NCBI GenBank assembly: GCA_945865395.1
Contig: CAMBDT010000002.1
Span: 1-41,237 of the forward strand
Direction: 5' to 3'
Length of the DNA stretch: 41,237 bases
Origin: Acidimicrobium ferrooxidans DSM 10331
Lineage (GTDB): Bacteria > Actinomycetota > Acidimicrobiia > Acidimicrobiales > Ilumatobacteraceae
The notes under the pieces were generated by a model, which worked only from the letters and a program-made list of their open reading frames with translations, had not been told where the DNA came from and made no database searches. Positions 1 to 9,031 of the stretch are shown piece after piece. Made by a program: the position numbers and the translations under genes. The stretch's first letter is position 1, and each line of letters starts with the position of its first letter.

Positions 1-635
1 CCCATCGAGGCGATACCCGGATTGAGCACTTGGGCCAACAGCGCGGCATGTCGCGACTCTTGTTGACCGATTCGAATTGCGTCGGCGCGCAATTTCGGAT
101 CAGAAATTAGTTCGACAACACCTTGATAAGTCTGTGCTGCAAGATTCTCGAGGGCGTGGGCGAGTGCGACGACATCAATGCCGACATTTGGGTTTTTGTC
201 GTCGGTGATCAACGCCAACGCCGGAGTGATGTATAGATCGTTGATGCGCACATTTGCGCAGCGATGTTCTTTGCCGCCCAACGCACGAACCAAACTATTT
301 ACGGCGTCCGCGTGGGCTTGGTGATCATCACGAAATCGTTTGGCAATTTCGGTTGCACCAGCCAGGTCGCCGGTGAACACGCCAAGACCGAGCGCCGCCG
401 TATACGTATCTATTGCGTTGTATTCAAGGGATGCTGCCGTGCGCAAAAGTACTTCATCCGTAACTTCGGCCTCCGCCAATGCGGTAGTAGATGGCGCTTC
501 GCCAAGACGCGCGATTGCGCCGTCATCAACAACGCCTGCTTGTTTGCCGCATGCAGCCAAAACCAGACCTGAAGCCAGTGACAAGCCGCTGATGCGCAAC
601 AATTCGCGACGACTGAGTTTATTTAGTTGGTTCAT
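1..635 (-). CDS. Ferritin-like domain protein with Tat/lipoprotein signal, partial (runs off the left edge)
   Basis: Reverse-strand translation is open from ATG at 635 to the window edge: MNQLNKLSRRELLRISGLSLASGLVLAACGKQAG... (SRRELLR Tat-like motif, LAAC lipobox), then ferritin-like helices (SLEYNAIDTYTAAL, HQAHADAVNSL, HALENLAAQTYQGV, ESRHAALLAQVL). Absent from the ORF track because the stop lies outside the window. Confidence 0.82.
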   Translation of the reverse strand, partial: MNQLNKLSRRELLRISGLSLASGLVLAACGKQAGVVDDGAIARLGEAPSTTALAEAEVTDEVLLRTAASLEYNAIDTYTAALGLGVFTGDLAGATEIAKRFRDDHQAHADAVNSLVRALGGKEHRCANVRINDLYITPALALITDDKNPNVGIDVVALAHALENLAAQTYQGVVELISDPKLRADAIRIGQQESRHAALLAQVLNPGIASM

Positions 636-1090
636 TGTGTCACCAACGACTGCGCCGTGTTTTCAAGTGCAAGATCTAAATTTGTAGAGATGCGTGTGGC
701 GAGCATCGCTGCATGTCGTGCCTCGACTGTGGTGATTGAGGCGAGCAGCGCCGCATTTTTGGCAGATGCAAGTTTTTCGATGATCGCCGTGTGAGTCGCG
801 ATTGCGGTGTTTTCGAGTTCGAGCAGTGTCGCCCAAAAATTGTTTGCATCTGACAGCAACGCAAAAAATTTGGTGTATGCCTCGTTGTTGCGCTCGGTTG
901 CAGCACGCTTGCCGAGCACACCATTGAGGGTTTGCTCATAAGCGGCATGGTGACTGTGCATCAATGCGAGCAGCCCCTGTTCATCGTCAGACTTCGATTT
1001 TCGCGAAAGGGCGCTTGCATAAATATCGCGTGCGGCCAGTTCGAGTGCCTGGGCGGCAACGAGAAGGTTGATGTCGTTGTCTGAAAGCAT
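632..1090 (-). CDS. Ferritin-like domain protein
   Basis: 152-aa ORF with four-helix ferritin-like pattern (AQALELAARDIYASAL, HSHHAAYEQTL, LLELENTAIATHTAIIE, TTVEARHAAMLA). Its stop overlaps the next gene's ATG (ATGA). Confidence 0.75.
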   Translation of the reverse strand: MLSDNDINLLVAAQALELAARDIYASALSRKSKSDDEQGLLALMHSHHAAYEQTLNGVLGKRAATERNNEAYTKFFALLSDANNFWATLLELENTAIATHTAIIEKLASAKNAALLASITTVEARHAAMLATRISTNLDLALENTAQSLVTQ

Positions 1091-1109
1091 TTGATAAATC
1101 TAGACGAAT

Positions 1110-2573
1110 TTAGAAGTCGAGACTCGACAGCGCGGGGATCCAATTGCGTGCGCGAGAAACTGCCTCGTGCCATTGTGCACGATCGAGTCGGTCGGTGGGG
1201 CTGACGATTTTTGCCGGAGTCCATGTGCTCGTTGCTTGCTCGAGCGATGACCAGAAATTAACTGCAACGCCCGCCAAAAATGCCGCACCGAGCGTCGTGG
1301 CTTCGGTAACTGGTGAAACCTCGATATCTAGCCCAGTTGCATTGGCCAGCGCCTGCACAAAAGTTGGGTTGCGACTCATGCCGCCGTCGATGCGAATCGA
1401 GTTGACCTCGAGTTGCGTCGCGGCCACAACCGACTCGACCATGTCGGCGCCGCGGTGAGCGATGCCTTCTAAAACGGCGCGAACAACATGGTTGCGAGAC
1501 GTGCCACGTGTGATGCCGAGCAAAGTGCCGCGCGCCCCGTAATCCCAATTCGGGGTGCCCAAACCAAAAAGTGCGGGCACAAATACGACGCCCGCACTAT
1601 CGGAAACTTGAGCGGCAAGTTCGTGAGTTTCTTCGGGCGAGTTGACCAATTGCATATCATCTCGAAGCCAATCAATGTTCGTGCCAGCAGCAAGCATTAT
1701 CGCCTCAGACGCCCAATGTGTTTGTGTTGCATCTCGATAGGCGACAATCGGGTAGGTGCCGTGTTCATTGCGCGCAAACTTTGTCGGGCTTTGCTGACCG
1801 GTGAAAGTGTTGAGCATGCCACCAGTGCCGAATGTAATTTTCGTTGCGCCGCTTGTGATGCAAGCCTGACCAATTAATGATGATTGCTGATCGCCGATTA
1901 GCGCCGCAATCGGTGGCGAACCAGGCAGTGCAGTGGCGTTGCCGATAACACCAGTTGAAGCAACGATCTTTGGCAGTGTGTTGATGTCGACACCCAGCAG
2001 TTCGCAAAGTCGCGGTGACCATGACGACGCGTTAAGTTCGCATAGACCGGTAACTGCCGCGTTGCTTGAATCGGTCGTGTGTAGTTGATTGTTTGAAAGC
2101 ACGGCCGAGATAAACGAGTCGACGGTGCCGATGCGAACATCGCGAACGTCAATTTTGTTCGCGTCAATGTAATGCCGCAACATCCACGCTGCTTTTGTTG
2201 CCGTCTGATTTGGCGCGAGTTTGATGTTGTGTTCGGCCGCGGCCGTCATGCATTCGCCGACTGTACGCAGATCTTGCCAACCCAATGCAGGGCCAAAAGG
2301 TTTGCCGGTTGACTTGCTCCAGATCACGGTCGACGCTCGCTGATTGGTGATGCCGACACTGACGATCTTGTCTGACGCTCGTGCCTGTTCGATTGTCTTT
2401 AAACAGACTCGCAATACCGAGTCGGCCATTTGTTGTGCATCGAACTCGACCATTCCGGGCGCTGGAGTATTCGGTCGACAAGCTTCGTAGTTTAAAAAGT
2501 GCAGCGAGCCGTCATGTCGCACAACTGCGGCGCGCAAGCCACTCGTGCCAATGTCAATGACCAGAACGCTCAA
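1110..2573 (-). CDS. FGGY-family carbohydrate kinase (glycerol kinase-like)
   Basis: MSVLVIDIGTSGLRAAVVRHDG..., GITNQRAS, GDQQSSLIGQ, GGMSRNPTFVQALANATG; GGGAGG upstream of the TTG start. Confidence 0.88.
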   Translation of the reverse strand: MSVLVIDIGTSGLRAAVVRHDGSLHFLNYEACRPNTPAPGMVEFDAQQMADSVLRVCLKTIEQARASDKIVSVGITNQRASTVIWSKSTGKPFGPALGWQDLRTVGECMTAAAEHNIKLAPNQTATKAAWMLRHYIDANKIDVRDVRIGTVDSFISAVLSNNQLHTTDSSNAAVTGLCELNASSWSPRLCELLGVDINTLPKIVASTGVIGNATALPGSPPIAALIGDQQSSLIGQACITSGATKITFGTGGMLNTFTGQQSPTKFARNEHGTYPIVAYRDATQTHWASEAIMLAAGTNIDWLRDDMQLVNSPEETHELAAQVSDSAGVVFVPALFGLGTPNWDYGARGTLLGITRGTSRNHVVRAVLEGIAHRGADMVESVVAATQLEVNSIRIDGGMSRNPTFVQALANATGLDIEVSPVTEATTLGAAFLAGVAVNFWSSLEQATSTWTPAKIVSPTDRLDRAQWHEAVSRARNWIPALSSLDF

Positions 2574-2602
2574 AGTTCAACCTCCCGTATTTAATCGCTT
2601 GC

Positions 2603-4105
2603 TTAAATTTTGTATTCGCCGCGCTTAGAGGCGATGCCGAACTTGCCGGGGTTCAAAATGTCTTGTGGGTCAAGAACATTTTTTATCGATGTCAAAATGC
2701 CGTGAGCCGAGCCGAGCGCTTGCTTTATATATTTGGCGCGGTTGATGCCGACCCCGTGGTGGTGTGTGAGATTCGCGCCTGCTTGCAGGGCCGAATTCTG
2801 TGCAGCATCCCAAATCTGTGAATAGGCGAGTTCGATTGAGGCAAGTTCTTTGTCTAGCGGTTCGGCAACGAAAGTGAAATAGATGCAAGCACCGTCTGAA
2901 TAACTGTGCGAAATATGGCAAGTTGCGCTGCGTGCGCCGGTCACTTGCATGATCGAAGATTTCACCGCATCGGCAACTTGGTTTACGCGTGACCAAGCAA
3001 CGGCAACTTCCATCGTGTCGATGACAAAGCCCTTCTTCGAAAGAATTTGCAATCCGCTTGTGTCGTTGCGATGGCTAAGCCAGTTGTCTACGAGTTTGGC
3101 GTCGGCAACTTCGCCACGATTTTCAAGCGCTGCCTGACTGACTATTTTTAGTGTCGCGTCAACCAAAATTTCAACGCCTTCATCGAGAACCAACAGCGTG
3201 CAGGTCGTGCCATCGCCACCGTGACTGCGCTTGCTCTCGCGTTCGTCATAAAGTCTCAACACAGCAGGCGTAGCGCCCTGCCTAATCGCAGTGCGCATTG
3301 TTTCGACTGCAGCAGCGAAATTTGCGAATCGAAACGCAGTTTTTCTTGTGCATGTAGGCAGTGGATGCGCGCGCAACCAAACTTTGGTGATGATGCCTAG
3401 CGTGCCTTCGCTACCGATGAACAGCGATGTTAAATTCGGCCCCGCGGCACCCGCGGGTTCTGTGCCGGTCAGAATAATCGAACCATCGGCGAGCACGACC
3501 TCGAGGCCGGCAACCATGTCGTCGATTTTTCCGTAGCGAGTTGAGAACTGACCTGCGCCACGCGAACCAATCCATCCGCCGACAGTAGAAATATCAAAAG
3601 ACTGCGGAAAGTGCCCGACTGTGAGTTCGTATTTAGCATTGATTTCGTTTTCTAGATCTGGCCCAAATGTGCCGGGCAGCACTTCAATCAGACCAGAGAG
3701 TTGATCAACGCTGACGACGCCGTGCAGATCTGTCGTGTCGATTACGACACCAGAAAAAAGTGGCACCGCCGCACCGCACACGCCAGAACGACCGCCTGAC
3801 ACTGTGACGGGCACCGAGTGTTCTGCGCAAAGCGAAACAACTTCACTGACTTGTCTGGTTGAAGTCGGTCGACAGACAGCGCTTGGTCGTCGCGTCGTCA
3901 TACCGTTCAATGACCAATGCATCGCCAATGGCCACCAGTCGCGCGCATGTTCGACGAGGTCGCTTGTCGAAGTTGAACTTGGGCAAACTTTGCTCAGCGA
4001 GCTCAAGAACTCAGGTGATAACTCTGTGGCGACTGTTTTAATTCGATCGGTGAGATCATCAACCGCCTTAGCAAACTCAATCGGCGATGTCGGCTTGATC
4101 GTCAT
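2603..4105 (-). CDS. FAD-linked oxidase, alkyldihydroxyacetonephosphate synthase (AGPS)-like
   Basis: FAD_binding_4/GlcD-type motifs (VSGGRSGVCGA, GSEGTLGIIT) and an AGPS-like C-terminal HHHGVG (LTHHHGVGINRAKYIKQALG); ends VLDPQDILNPGKFG. Confidence 0.85.
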   Translation of the reverse strand: MTIKPTSPIEFAKAVDDLTDRIKTVATELSPEFLSSLSKVCPSSTSTSDLVEHARDWWPLAMHWSLNGMTTRRPSAVCRPTSTRQVSEVVSLCAEHSVPVTVSGGRSGVCGAAVPLFSGVVIDTTDLHGVVSVDQLSGLIEVLPGTFGPDLENEINAKYELTVGHFPQSFDISTVGGWIGSRGAGQFSTRYGKIDDMVAGLEVVLADGSIILTGTEPAGAAGPNLTSLFIGSEGTLGIITKVWLRAHPLPTCTRKTAFRFANFAAAVETMRTAIRQGATPAVLRLYDERESKRSHGGDGTTCTLLVLDEGVEILVDATLKIVSQAALENRGEVADAKLVDNWLSHRNDTSGLQILSKKGFVIDTMEVAVAWSRVNQVADAVKSSIMQVTGARSATCHISHSYSDGACIYFTFVAEPLDKELASIELAYSQIWDAAQNSALQAGANLTHHHGVGINRAKYIKQALGSAHGILTSIKNVLDPQDILNPGKFGIASKRGEYKI

Positions 4106-4108
4106 GAA

Positions 4109-5764
4109 TTATTGCAATGCGAGCGCCGCGTGGTCTTCATCTGCACACGAATCACAGTAACTCAGAACCTGATTGTTGATCTCTTGCTCGCTCCAGCCGA
4201 GATATGGCGCGATGAGTTCGGCGACAATTCGGGCGCTGGCCACGCTCGCGCGTCGGTTGATGATTCTGGCTCGTGTGCGTCGCGAAAGAATGTCGTCAAG
4301 AGTTCGGGCCATTTCGTGCTGCACCGCAAAAACAGCCTCGGCTCGCAAATATGGCAGGCCGGCAATCAAAGGTTCGCCCAGACTTGTGTTTTGATCAATC
4401 ATCGCGGTGAGAATTTCTGCTTCGCGCCCGAAACGGTCACGAAGATGTATTGCGTTTTTATCCTTCAGTTTTGGCGCACTGTTATCAGCACCAATCAACT
4501 TGAGGCTCTTGGTCTTACATCGTGCCGAAGTGCCGAGAGTTTCAAGAACTTGGTCGACCGTGTCTTGTGCCATTTTGCGGTAAGTCGTAAGTTTGCCGCC
4601 GGCGATCGTGATCACACCAGACTGCGACTTCGAAACTTTGTGACGTCGTGACAAGTCGGCCGTTCGCGAACTGATCTTTTCGCCACTCACGCTTTTAACT
4701 AGTGGTCGCAACCCTGACCACACCGCGGTCACATCATCGGCGGTCACATTAGTAGTCACGGCAGCATTAAGCGCCTTGAGCACATAATTGATATCAACGC
4801 TGGTGCACTGCGGGTCGTCAATCGAGCCTTGATAGTCGGTATCTGTCGTACCTATATATGTGTATTGATAGGTGCCGTCGTAGTTCGAAATCCATGGCAC
4901 CAAAAACAAACTGCGTTTATCGCCCGGCACCGGAATAACGACGGCGATGTCGTTGCGAACGAGTTTCCATGGCACTGTCAAGTGCACGCCCTTCGCGGGG
5001 CGAATCGATTCGGGGTTTTTGCCTGCATCGGTTGTCATCACTTCGTCAGACCAAACACCAGCGGCGTTGACGACAACTCGCGCGTTGACGGTGAAAGCGT
5101 CGCGATCATGAGGTTTGACGATCGCGCCAGATGCACGGCCTTGCTCGTCGTGCAGAATTTTATCGACCTGCGTGTAATTCAGAACCGAAGCGCCGTGATT
5201 TTCAGCCGTGCGGGCGAGTGCGATGCAAACTCTTGCGTCGTCGGCCATCGCATCAAAATATAAATAGGCCGAGCCAATTCGTTTGCGATCCATCGTCGGT
5301 AAGTGAGCGAAGGCTTTGTCGGCTTTGAGTCGACGATGAAATTTGCCGATTCGCCAACCACCGGTCAGGTCATACATCCATAAAGCAGTGCCAAGTGCGC
5401 GAGCGATTTTGCGTGACACAACGCCATCGCGCTTCAAAATCGGAATCATGAATGGCAGCGTTTGCACCAAGTGTGGTGCGTTGCGCTTGAGTCGGTGTCG
5501 TTCGTGCAGTGCCTCGTAGACGAGTGCGACTTCACCTTGTTGTAAATATCTGACTCCACCGTGAATCAGCTTGCTGCTTTTCGAGGATGTACCCGACGCG
5601 AAGTCGTCGCGCTCGACAAGCGCAACTTTTAACCCGCGGGTGGCTGCGTCAACGGCGACGCCGAGGCCAGTGATGCCACCGCCGATAACCAACACATCAA
5701 ATTGCTGCTGCTGCAATTGGTCTAGGGCGCGACGACGCTGGGCGACGACATCAATATCAGGCAT
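4109..5764 (-). CDS. glpD: Glycerol-3-phosphate dehydrogenase (FAD-dependent)
   Basis: VLVIGGGITGLGVAVDAATRGLKVALVERDDFASGTSSKSSKLIHGGVRYLQQGEVALVYEALHER; typical GlpD length and C-terminal domain. Confidence 0.95.
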   Translation of the reverse strand: MPDIDVVAQRRRALDQLQQQQFDVLVIGGGITGLGVAVDAATRGLKVALVERDDFASGTSSKSSKLIHGGVRYLQQGEVALVYEALHERHRLKRNAPHLVQTLPFMIPILKRDGVVSRKIARALGTALWMYDLTGGWRIGKFHRRLKADKAFAHLPTMDRKRIGSAYLYFDAMADDARVCIALARTAENHGASVLNYTQVDKILHDEQGRASGAIVKPHDRDAFTVNARVVVNAAGVWSDEVMTTDAGKNPESIRPAKGVHLTVPWKLVRNDIAVVIPVPGDKRSLFLVPWISNYDGTYQYTYIGTTDTDYQGSIDDPQCTSVDINYVLKALNAAVTTNVTADDVTAVWSGLRPLVKSVSGEKISSRTADLSRRHKVSKSQSGVITIAGGKLTTYRKMAQDTVDQVLETLGTSARCKTKSLKLIGADNSAPKLKDKNAIHLRDRFGREAEILTAMIDQNTSLGEPLIAGLPYLRAEAVFAVQHEMARTLDDILSRRTRARIINRRASVASARIVAELIAPYLGWSEQEINNQVLSYCDSCADEDHAALALQ

Positions 5765-5887
5765 TGTTTTAGCCTAAACGAGCAATGCAATTTTGTTCGG
5801 CTCGTGGTGGTCGCAAATCGTTTGTACAACCTGACGAAGTAGCCAAAGTCACATTGATTGTTAGTTAGCAAGACTTGCAAATTAGAA

Positions 5888-5906
5888 TTGAAACGACTAG
5901 TTTCAA
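5888..5906. promoter_or_regulatory. Near-perfect 9-1-9 inverted repeat, candidate Fur-family operator
   Basis: TTGAAACGACTAGTTTCAA: dyad with one mismatched pair. It adjoins a TANNNT -10-like TAGAAT (5883-5888) and lies just upstream of a likely fur start at GTG 5911. Confidence 0.55.
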
Positions 5907-5910
5907 AGGC

Positions 5911-6375
5911 GTGCATTCGCCAACTGAATTAGCCCAAATATTTCGCGAAAAGCAGCTGAAGCTCACCCCCCAGCGGCAGCTGCTTTTCGGTCTATTGCAT
6001 GAAAACAATGCCCATCCGTCGGCCGAGAACCTGTTCGAAGTTGCCAGCAAGCAAATGCCCGGCATTTCGTTGCGCACGGTTTATCAGACATTGGGCGAAC
6101 TTGCCGAAATGGGCGAGTTGCAGTTGGTTGACGTGGGCGATGGCGCAAAACGTTTCGACCCAAACATGGGCGAACATCATCACTTTGTTTGCGAATCGTG
6201 CGGGTCAATTCACGATGTCGAGATCTCATCCACACCAAAAATTCGCGGCGAAGGTGCTGGCTACGAAGTCAATGAAGTAGGCGTCGTGTTTCACGGCAAG
6301 TGCACTCGGTGCAGTGCAGCAACCAAGAGATCTCCTGGTCATCAGGCGAAAAAGCAAGTAGCAAGAACCAAGTAA
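5911..6375 (+). CDS. Fur-family metal-responsive regulator (Fur/PerR/Zur type)
   Basis: LTPQRQLLFGLLHENNAHPSAENLFEVASKQMPGISLRTVYQTLGELAEMG, EHHHFVCESCGSIHDV, CTRCSA. The ORF track starts at TTG 5875; GTG 5911 is in frame and preferred because a putative -10 and dyad lie between the two. Confidence 0.92.
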   Translation: MHSPTELAQIFREKQLKLTPQRQLLFGLLHENNAHPSAENLFEVASKQMPGISLRTVYQTLGELAEMGELQLVDVGDGAKRFDPNMGEHHHFVCESCGSIHDVEISSTPKIRGEGAGYEVNEVGVVFHGKCTRCSAATKRSPGHQAKKQVARTK

Positions 6376-6423
6376 GTGCAATTCAAGAAATAAACAACAA
6401 CCAAAATAGAAACGGAGAAAATC

Positions 6424-6843
6424 ATGGCCAAGCTAAATGGCACAAAAACACATGAGAATCTCAAGCACGCGTTTGCCGGCGAGAGCCAAGCAAATCGTCG
6501 ATACTTGTGGTTCGCACAGAAGGCAGACATCGAGGGTTACCCAGACGCAGCGGCATTGTTCCGATCTGTTGCTGAAGGCGAAACCGGTCACGCACACGGT
6601 CATCTCGACTATCTCGCAGAAGTTGGCGACCCAGCTTCAGGTGAGCCAATCGGCGAGACCGCAGACAACTTCAAAGCATCAGTTGCTGGTGAAACATATG
6701 AGTACACGCAGATGTATCCAGGTTTTTCCAAGACTGCACGCGAAGAAGGCTTCACAGAAATCGCCGACTGGTTCGAAACTCTTGCGCGAGCAGAGAAGAG
6801 CCACGCTGGTCGATTCGGTGAGGGTCTTAAGGCACTCGGTTAA
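6424..6843 (+). CDS. Rubrerythrin, ferritin-like diiron domain only (no C-terminal rubredoxin domain)
   Basis: [59 protein letters not shown] ... [17 protein letters not shown] upstream. Confidence 0.93.
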   Translation: MAKLNGTKTHENLKHAFAGESQANRRYLWFAQKADIEGYPDAAALFRSVAEGETGHAHGHLDYLAEVGDPASGEPIGETADNFKASVAGETYEYTQMYPGFSKTAREEGFTEIADWFETLARAEKSHAGRFGEGLKALG

Positions 6844-6885
6844 GCAAGTAGCAGTTAGTTAAGAAGTAAGAGCAATTATTTCGTG

Positions 6886-6917
6886 TTGGTGTCACAGGCT
6901 CAGGCTTGTGGCACCAA
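6886..6917 (+). terminator. Strong stem-loop between rubrerythrin and the Fe-S protein gene (terminator/attenuator-like)
   Basis: TTGGTGTCACAGGCTCAGGCTTGTGGCACCAA: about 13 contiguous pairs (with GU), 6-nt loop. The T-run (cttttt) begins only after about 10 nt, so it is not a textbook intrinsic terminator. Confidence 0.45.
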
Positions 6918-6980
6918 CAGCGAGATCTTTTTCAATTTCAGATTTTTGTTTCAACATGTCGGCACGAGAGATTTTAGTTA

Positions 6981-8288
6981 ATGACAATTACATATGACCC
7001 GCTAAACCCTGTTTATTTAAACGAAGCCGACACTCGCGAAGAGTTGACTCGGGTCTACGACCTTTGCCATGGCTGTCGGTTGTGTTTCAAGTTTTGTCCG
7101 AGCTTTCCGACGCTATTCAGTTATATCGATCAACACGAAGATCAAGATGCCGGCAAGATGACTATCGCGCAACAAGACCATGTTGCCGACGAGTGTTTTC
7201 AGTGCAAGCTTTGTTACGTCAATTGTCCGTATACACCGGGTCAACACGAATGGGCGCTTGACTTTCCGCGATTGATGTTGCGAGTTGATTCGATGCGCCG
7301 CGCCAACGGCCACGTGTCGGTGCGCAATAAAGTGACGACTGCAATGCTCGGTCGCACAGATGCGTTGGGCATGGCGGCAACTTCTTCTGGACCAATTGCC
7401 AACATGGTGATGGGCGCGAAAACTGGTTCAATTGTGCGCAAACTCGTCGAAAAAACTGCAGGCGTGTCTAGCGTCAGATTGTTGCCGGCTTTTGCTCGTC
7501 AACGTTTTTCGACTTGGTTCAATCGCCGGCCCAAAGCGGTAATCGAAAAGTTGCAGGGCAAAGTCACCGTCTATCCGACCTGTCTTGTCGAATATCAAGA
7601 ACCAAAAATTGGCCACGCACTGGTCAATGTTTACGAGCGCAATGGCATCGAGTGCAGTCTCAGTGACGCAGGTTGTTGCGGTGCGCCGTTCTTGCACAGC
7701 GGTGACATGGCTCAGTTCACAAAGGTTGCCGTCAAAAATGTAGCAACGCTGGCAGCAGAAGTGCGCAAAGGCACCGACATCGTCGTGCCGCAACCAACAT
7801 GTGGTTATGTCTTGAAAAAAGATTATCTCGACTATGTCGGTGGACCAGACGCAAAACTCGTTGCCGAGCACACATACGATGCAGCCGAATATCTGATGAA
7901 GGTTCACAAGACTGAAGGCTCTTCGCTCGATATAAATTTTGTCGGCGAAGTGCCCGAGTCTGTTACTTATCACACGCCGTGTCACTTGCGCGCGCAGAAC
8001 ATCGGTTTGAAGAGTCGCGATCTAATGAAACTGACCGGCACAAAGATAAAACTTGTGCAGCAATGTTCGGGTATCGACGGCATGTGGGGATTGCGTGCAG
8101 AAAACGCCGAACTCTCGTTGCCGATCGCCGCAAAACTCGGTGAGATGGTGCGCGAAGCCGCTTCAGAAGTTGTGGCGGGCGACTGTCACCTTGCAAATAC
8201 TGCAATTACAGAACAAACAGGCGAGACACCGCTTCATCCACTTGAAGTTGTGGCTCGCGCCTACGGAATCAAACCAGAAAGAAAATAA
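6981..8288 (+). CDS. Fe-S oxidoreductase, GlpC / heterodisulfide reductase HdrD-like (CCG domains)
   Basis: Two ferredoxin-type clusters CHGCRLCFKFCP and CFQCKLCYVNCP; CCG-type motifs DAGCCGAPFLHSGD and QQCSGIDGMWG. Confidence 0.88.
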   Translation: MTITYDPLNPVYLNEADTREELTRVYDLCHGCRLCFKFCPSFPTLFSYIDQHEDQDAGKMTIAQQDHVADECFQCKLCYVNCPYTPGQHEWALDFPRLMLRVDSMRRANGHVSVRNKVTTAMLGRTDALGMAATSSGPIANMVMGAKTGSIVRKLVEKTAGVSSVRLLPAFARQRFSTWFNRRPKAVIEKLQGKVTVYPTCLVEYQEPKIGHALVNVYERNGIECSLSDAGCCGAPFLHSGDMAQFTKVAVKNVATLAAEVRKGTDIVVPQPTCGYVLKKDYLDYVGGPDAKLVAEHTYDAAEYLMKVHKTEGSSLDINFVGEVPESVTYHTPCHLRAQNIGLKSRDLMKLTGTKIKLVQQCSGIDGMWGLRAENAELSLPIAAKLGEMVREAASEVVAGDCHLANTAITEQTGETPLHPLEVVARAYGIKPERK

Positions 8289-8290
8289 CT

Positions 8291-8914
8291 ATGACAACTA
8301 TGACAACAATGACCCAAACAAACAGCAACCGAAAATTAGTGCTCAGCGATATTTTAGAGCAACGCGCTTACGAACGAATTCGCGAGACACGTCGCGCTGA
8401 AGTCATCGAACTGAAGCGTCGCCGTCGAATTGCGCTCGGCACGATCGTCACAGTGATGTTCGAAAATCGTGCGACGATGCAGTCTCAAATTCAAGAGATG
8501 TTGCGAGTCGAGCGAGTCGTCAGCGATGAGGGTGTGCTCGAAGAGTTGAAGGCCTATAACCCTTTGATCCCAGAGGCGGGTCAACTATGCGCAACAGTGT
8601 TTATCGAACTGGTCACCGACGACCAGATGCGCGAATGGTTGACAAAACTTGTCGACATCGAAAAGTCGATCGTGATCAAATTGGCCAATGGCGAAGTCGT
8701 GAAATCTATTGTCGATGAGGCGCATGCCGAACAATTGACGCGCGAGACCGTGACAGCTGCAGTGCATTACATCCGCTTTGAATTCACACCTCAACAGGTC
8801 GAAGAGTTCGCAAAAGGCGATGTGCAGATTGTCTCGACTTTGTCGAATTATCTCGAAGTAGTTCAACTCGCTGACTTCACTGTGGCCGAATTGCTCACAG
8901 ATTTGCGCGACTAA
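8291..8914 (+). CDS. DUF3501 family protein
   Basis: Sequence pattern (SDILEQRAYERIRETRRAEVIELKRRRRIALGTIVTVMFENRATMQSQIQEMLRVER) and placement directly after a rubrerythrin / GlpC-like pair, the usual DUF3501 context. Confidence 0.8.
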   Translation: MTTMTTMTQTNSNRKLVLSDILEQRAYERIRETRRAEVIELKRRRRIALGTIVTVMFENRATMQSQIQEMLRVERVVSDEGVLEELKAYNPLIPEAGQLCATVFIELVTDDQMREWLTKLVDIEKSIVIKLANGEVVKSIVDEAHAEQLTRETVTAAVHYIRFEFTPQQVEEFAKGDVQIVSTLSNYLEVVQLADFTVAELLTDLRD

Positions 8915-8973
8915 AAACTCACTCGCGAACCCCAGCAGTCGCTGCGACGAATAGAGACACGCAAAATAGCCGA

Positions 8974-9004
8974 TTGGCGCGGTGTTACACCCAAGTTCTA
9001 GTCT
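8974..9004 (+). promoter_or_regulatory. Candidate whiB promoter containing a GGTGT-T-ACACC dyad
   Basis: TTGGCG (8974) - 19 nt - TAGTCT (8999-9004); dyad GGTGTTACACC at 8981-8991 in the spacer. Confidence 0.35.
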
Positions 9005-9031
9005 GTGCGCGACGAGAACAAGGGGGTTCGC

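Noticed and set aside
4112-4651. 179-aa plus-strand ORF within glpD
   Set aside because: glpD on the minus strand is certain; no motif in this ORF.
5875-5910. TTG 5875 as the fur start (ORF-track choice)
   Set aside because: A TANNNT -10-like element and a strong dyad lie between 5875 and in-frame GTG 5911, after which typical Fur homology begins; not excluded without TSS data.
7428-7985. 185-aa antisense ORF inside the Fe-S oxidoreductase gene
   Set aside because: Overlaps a strongly motif-supported plus-strand gene; no recognisable family.
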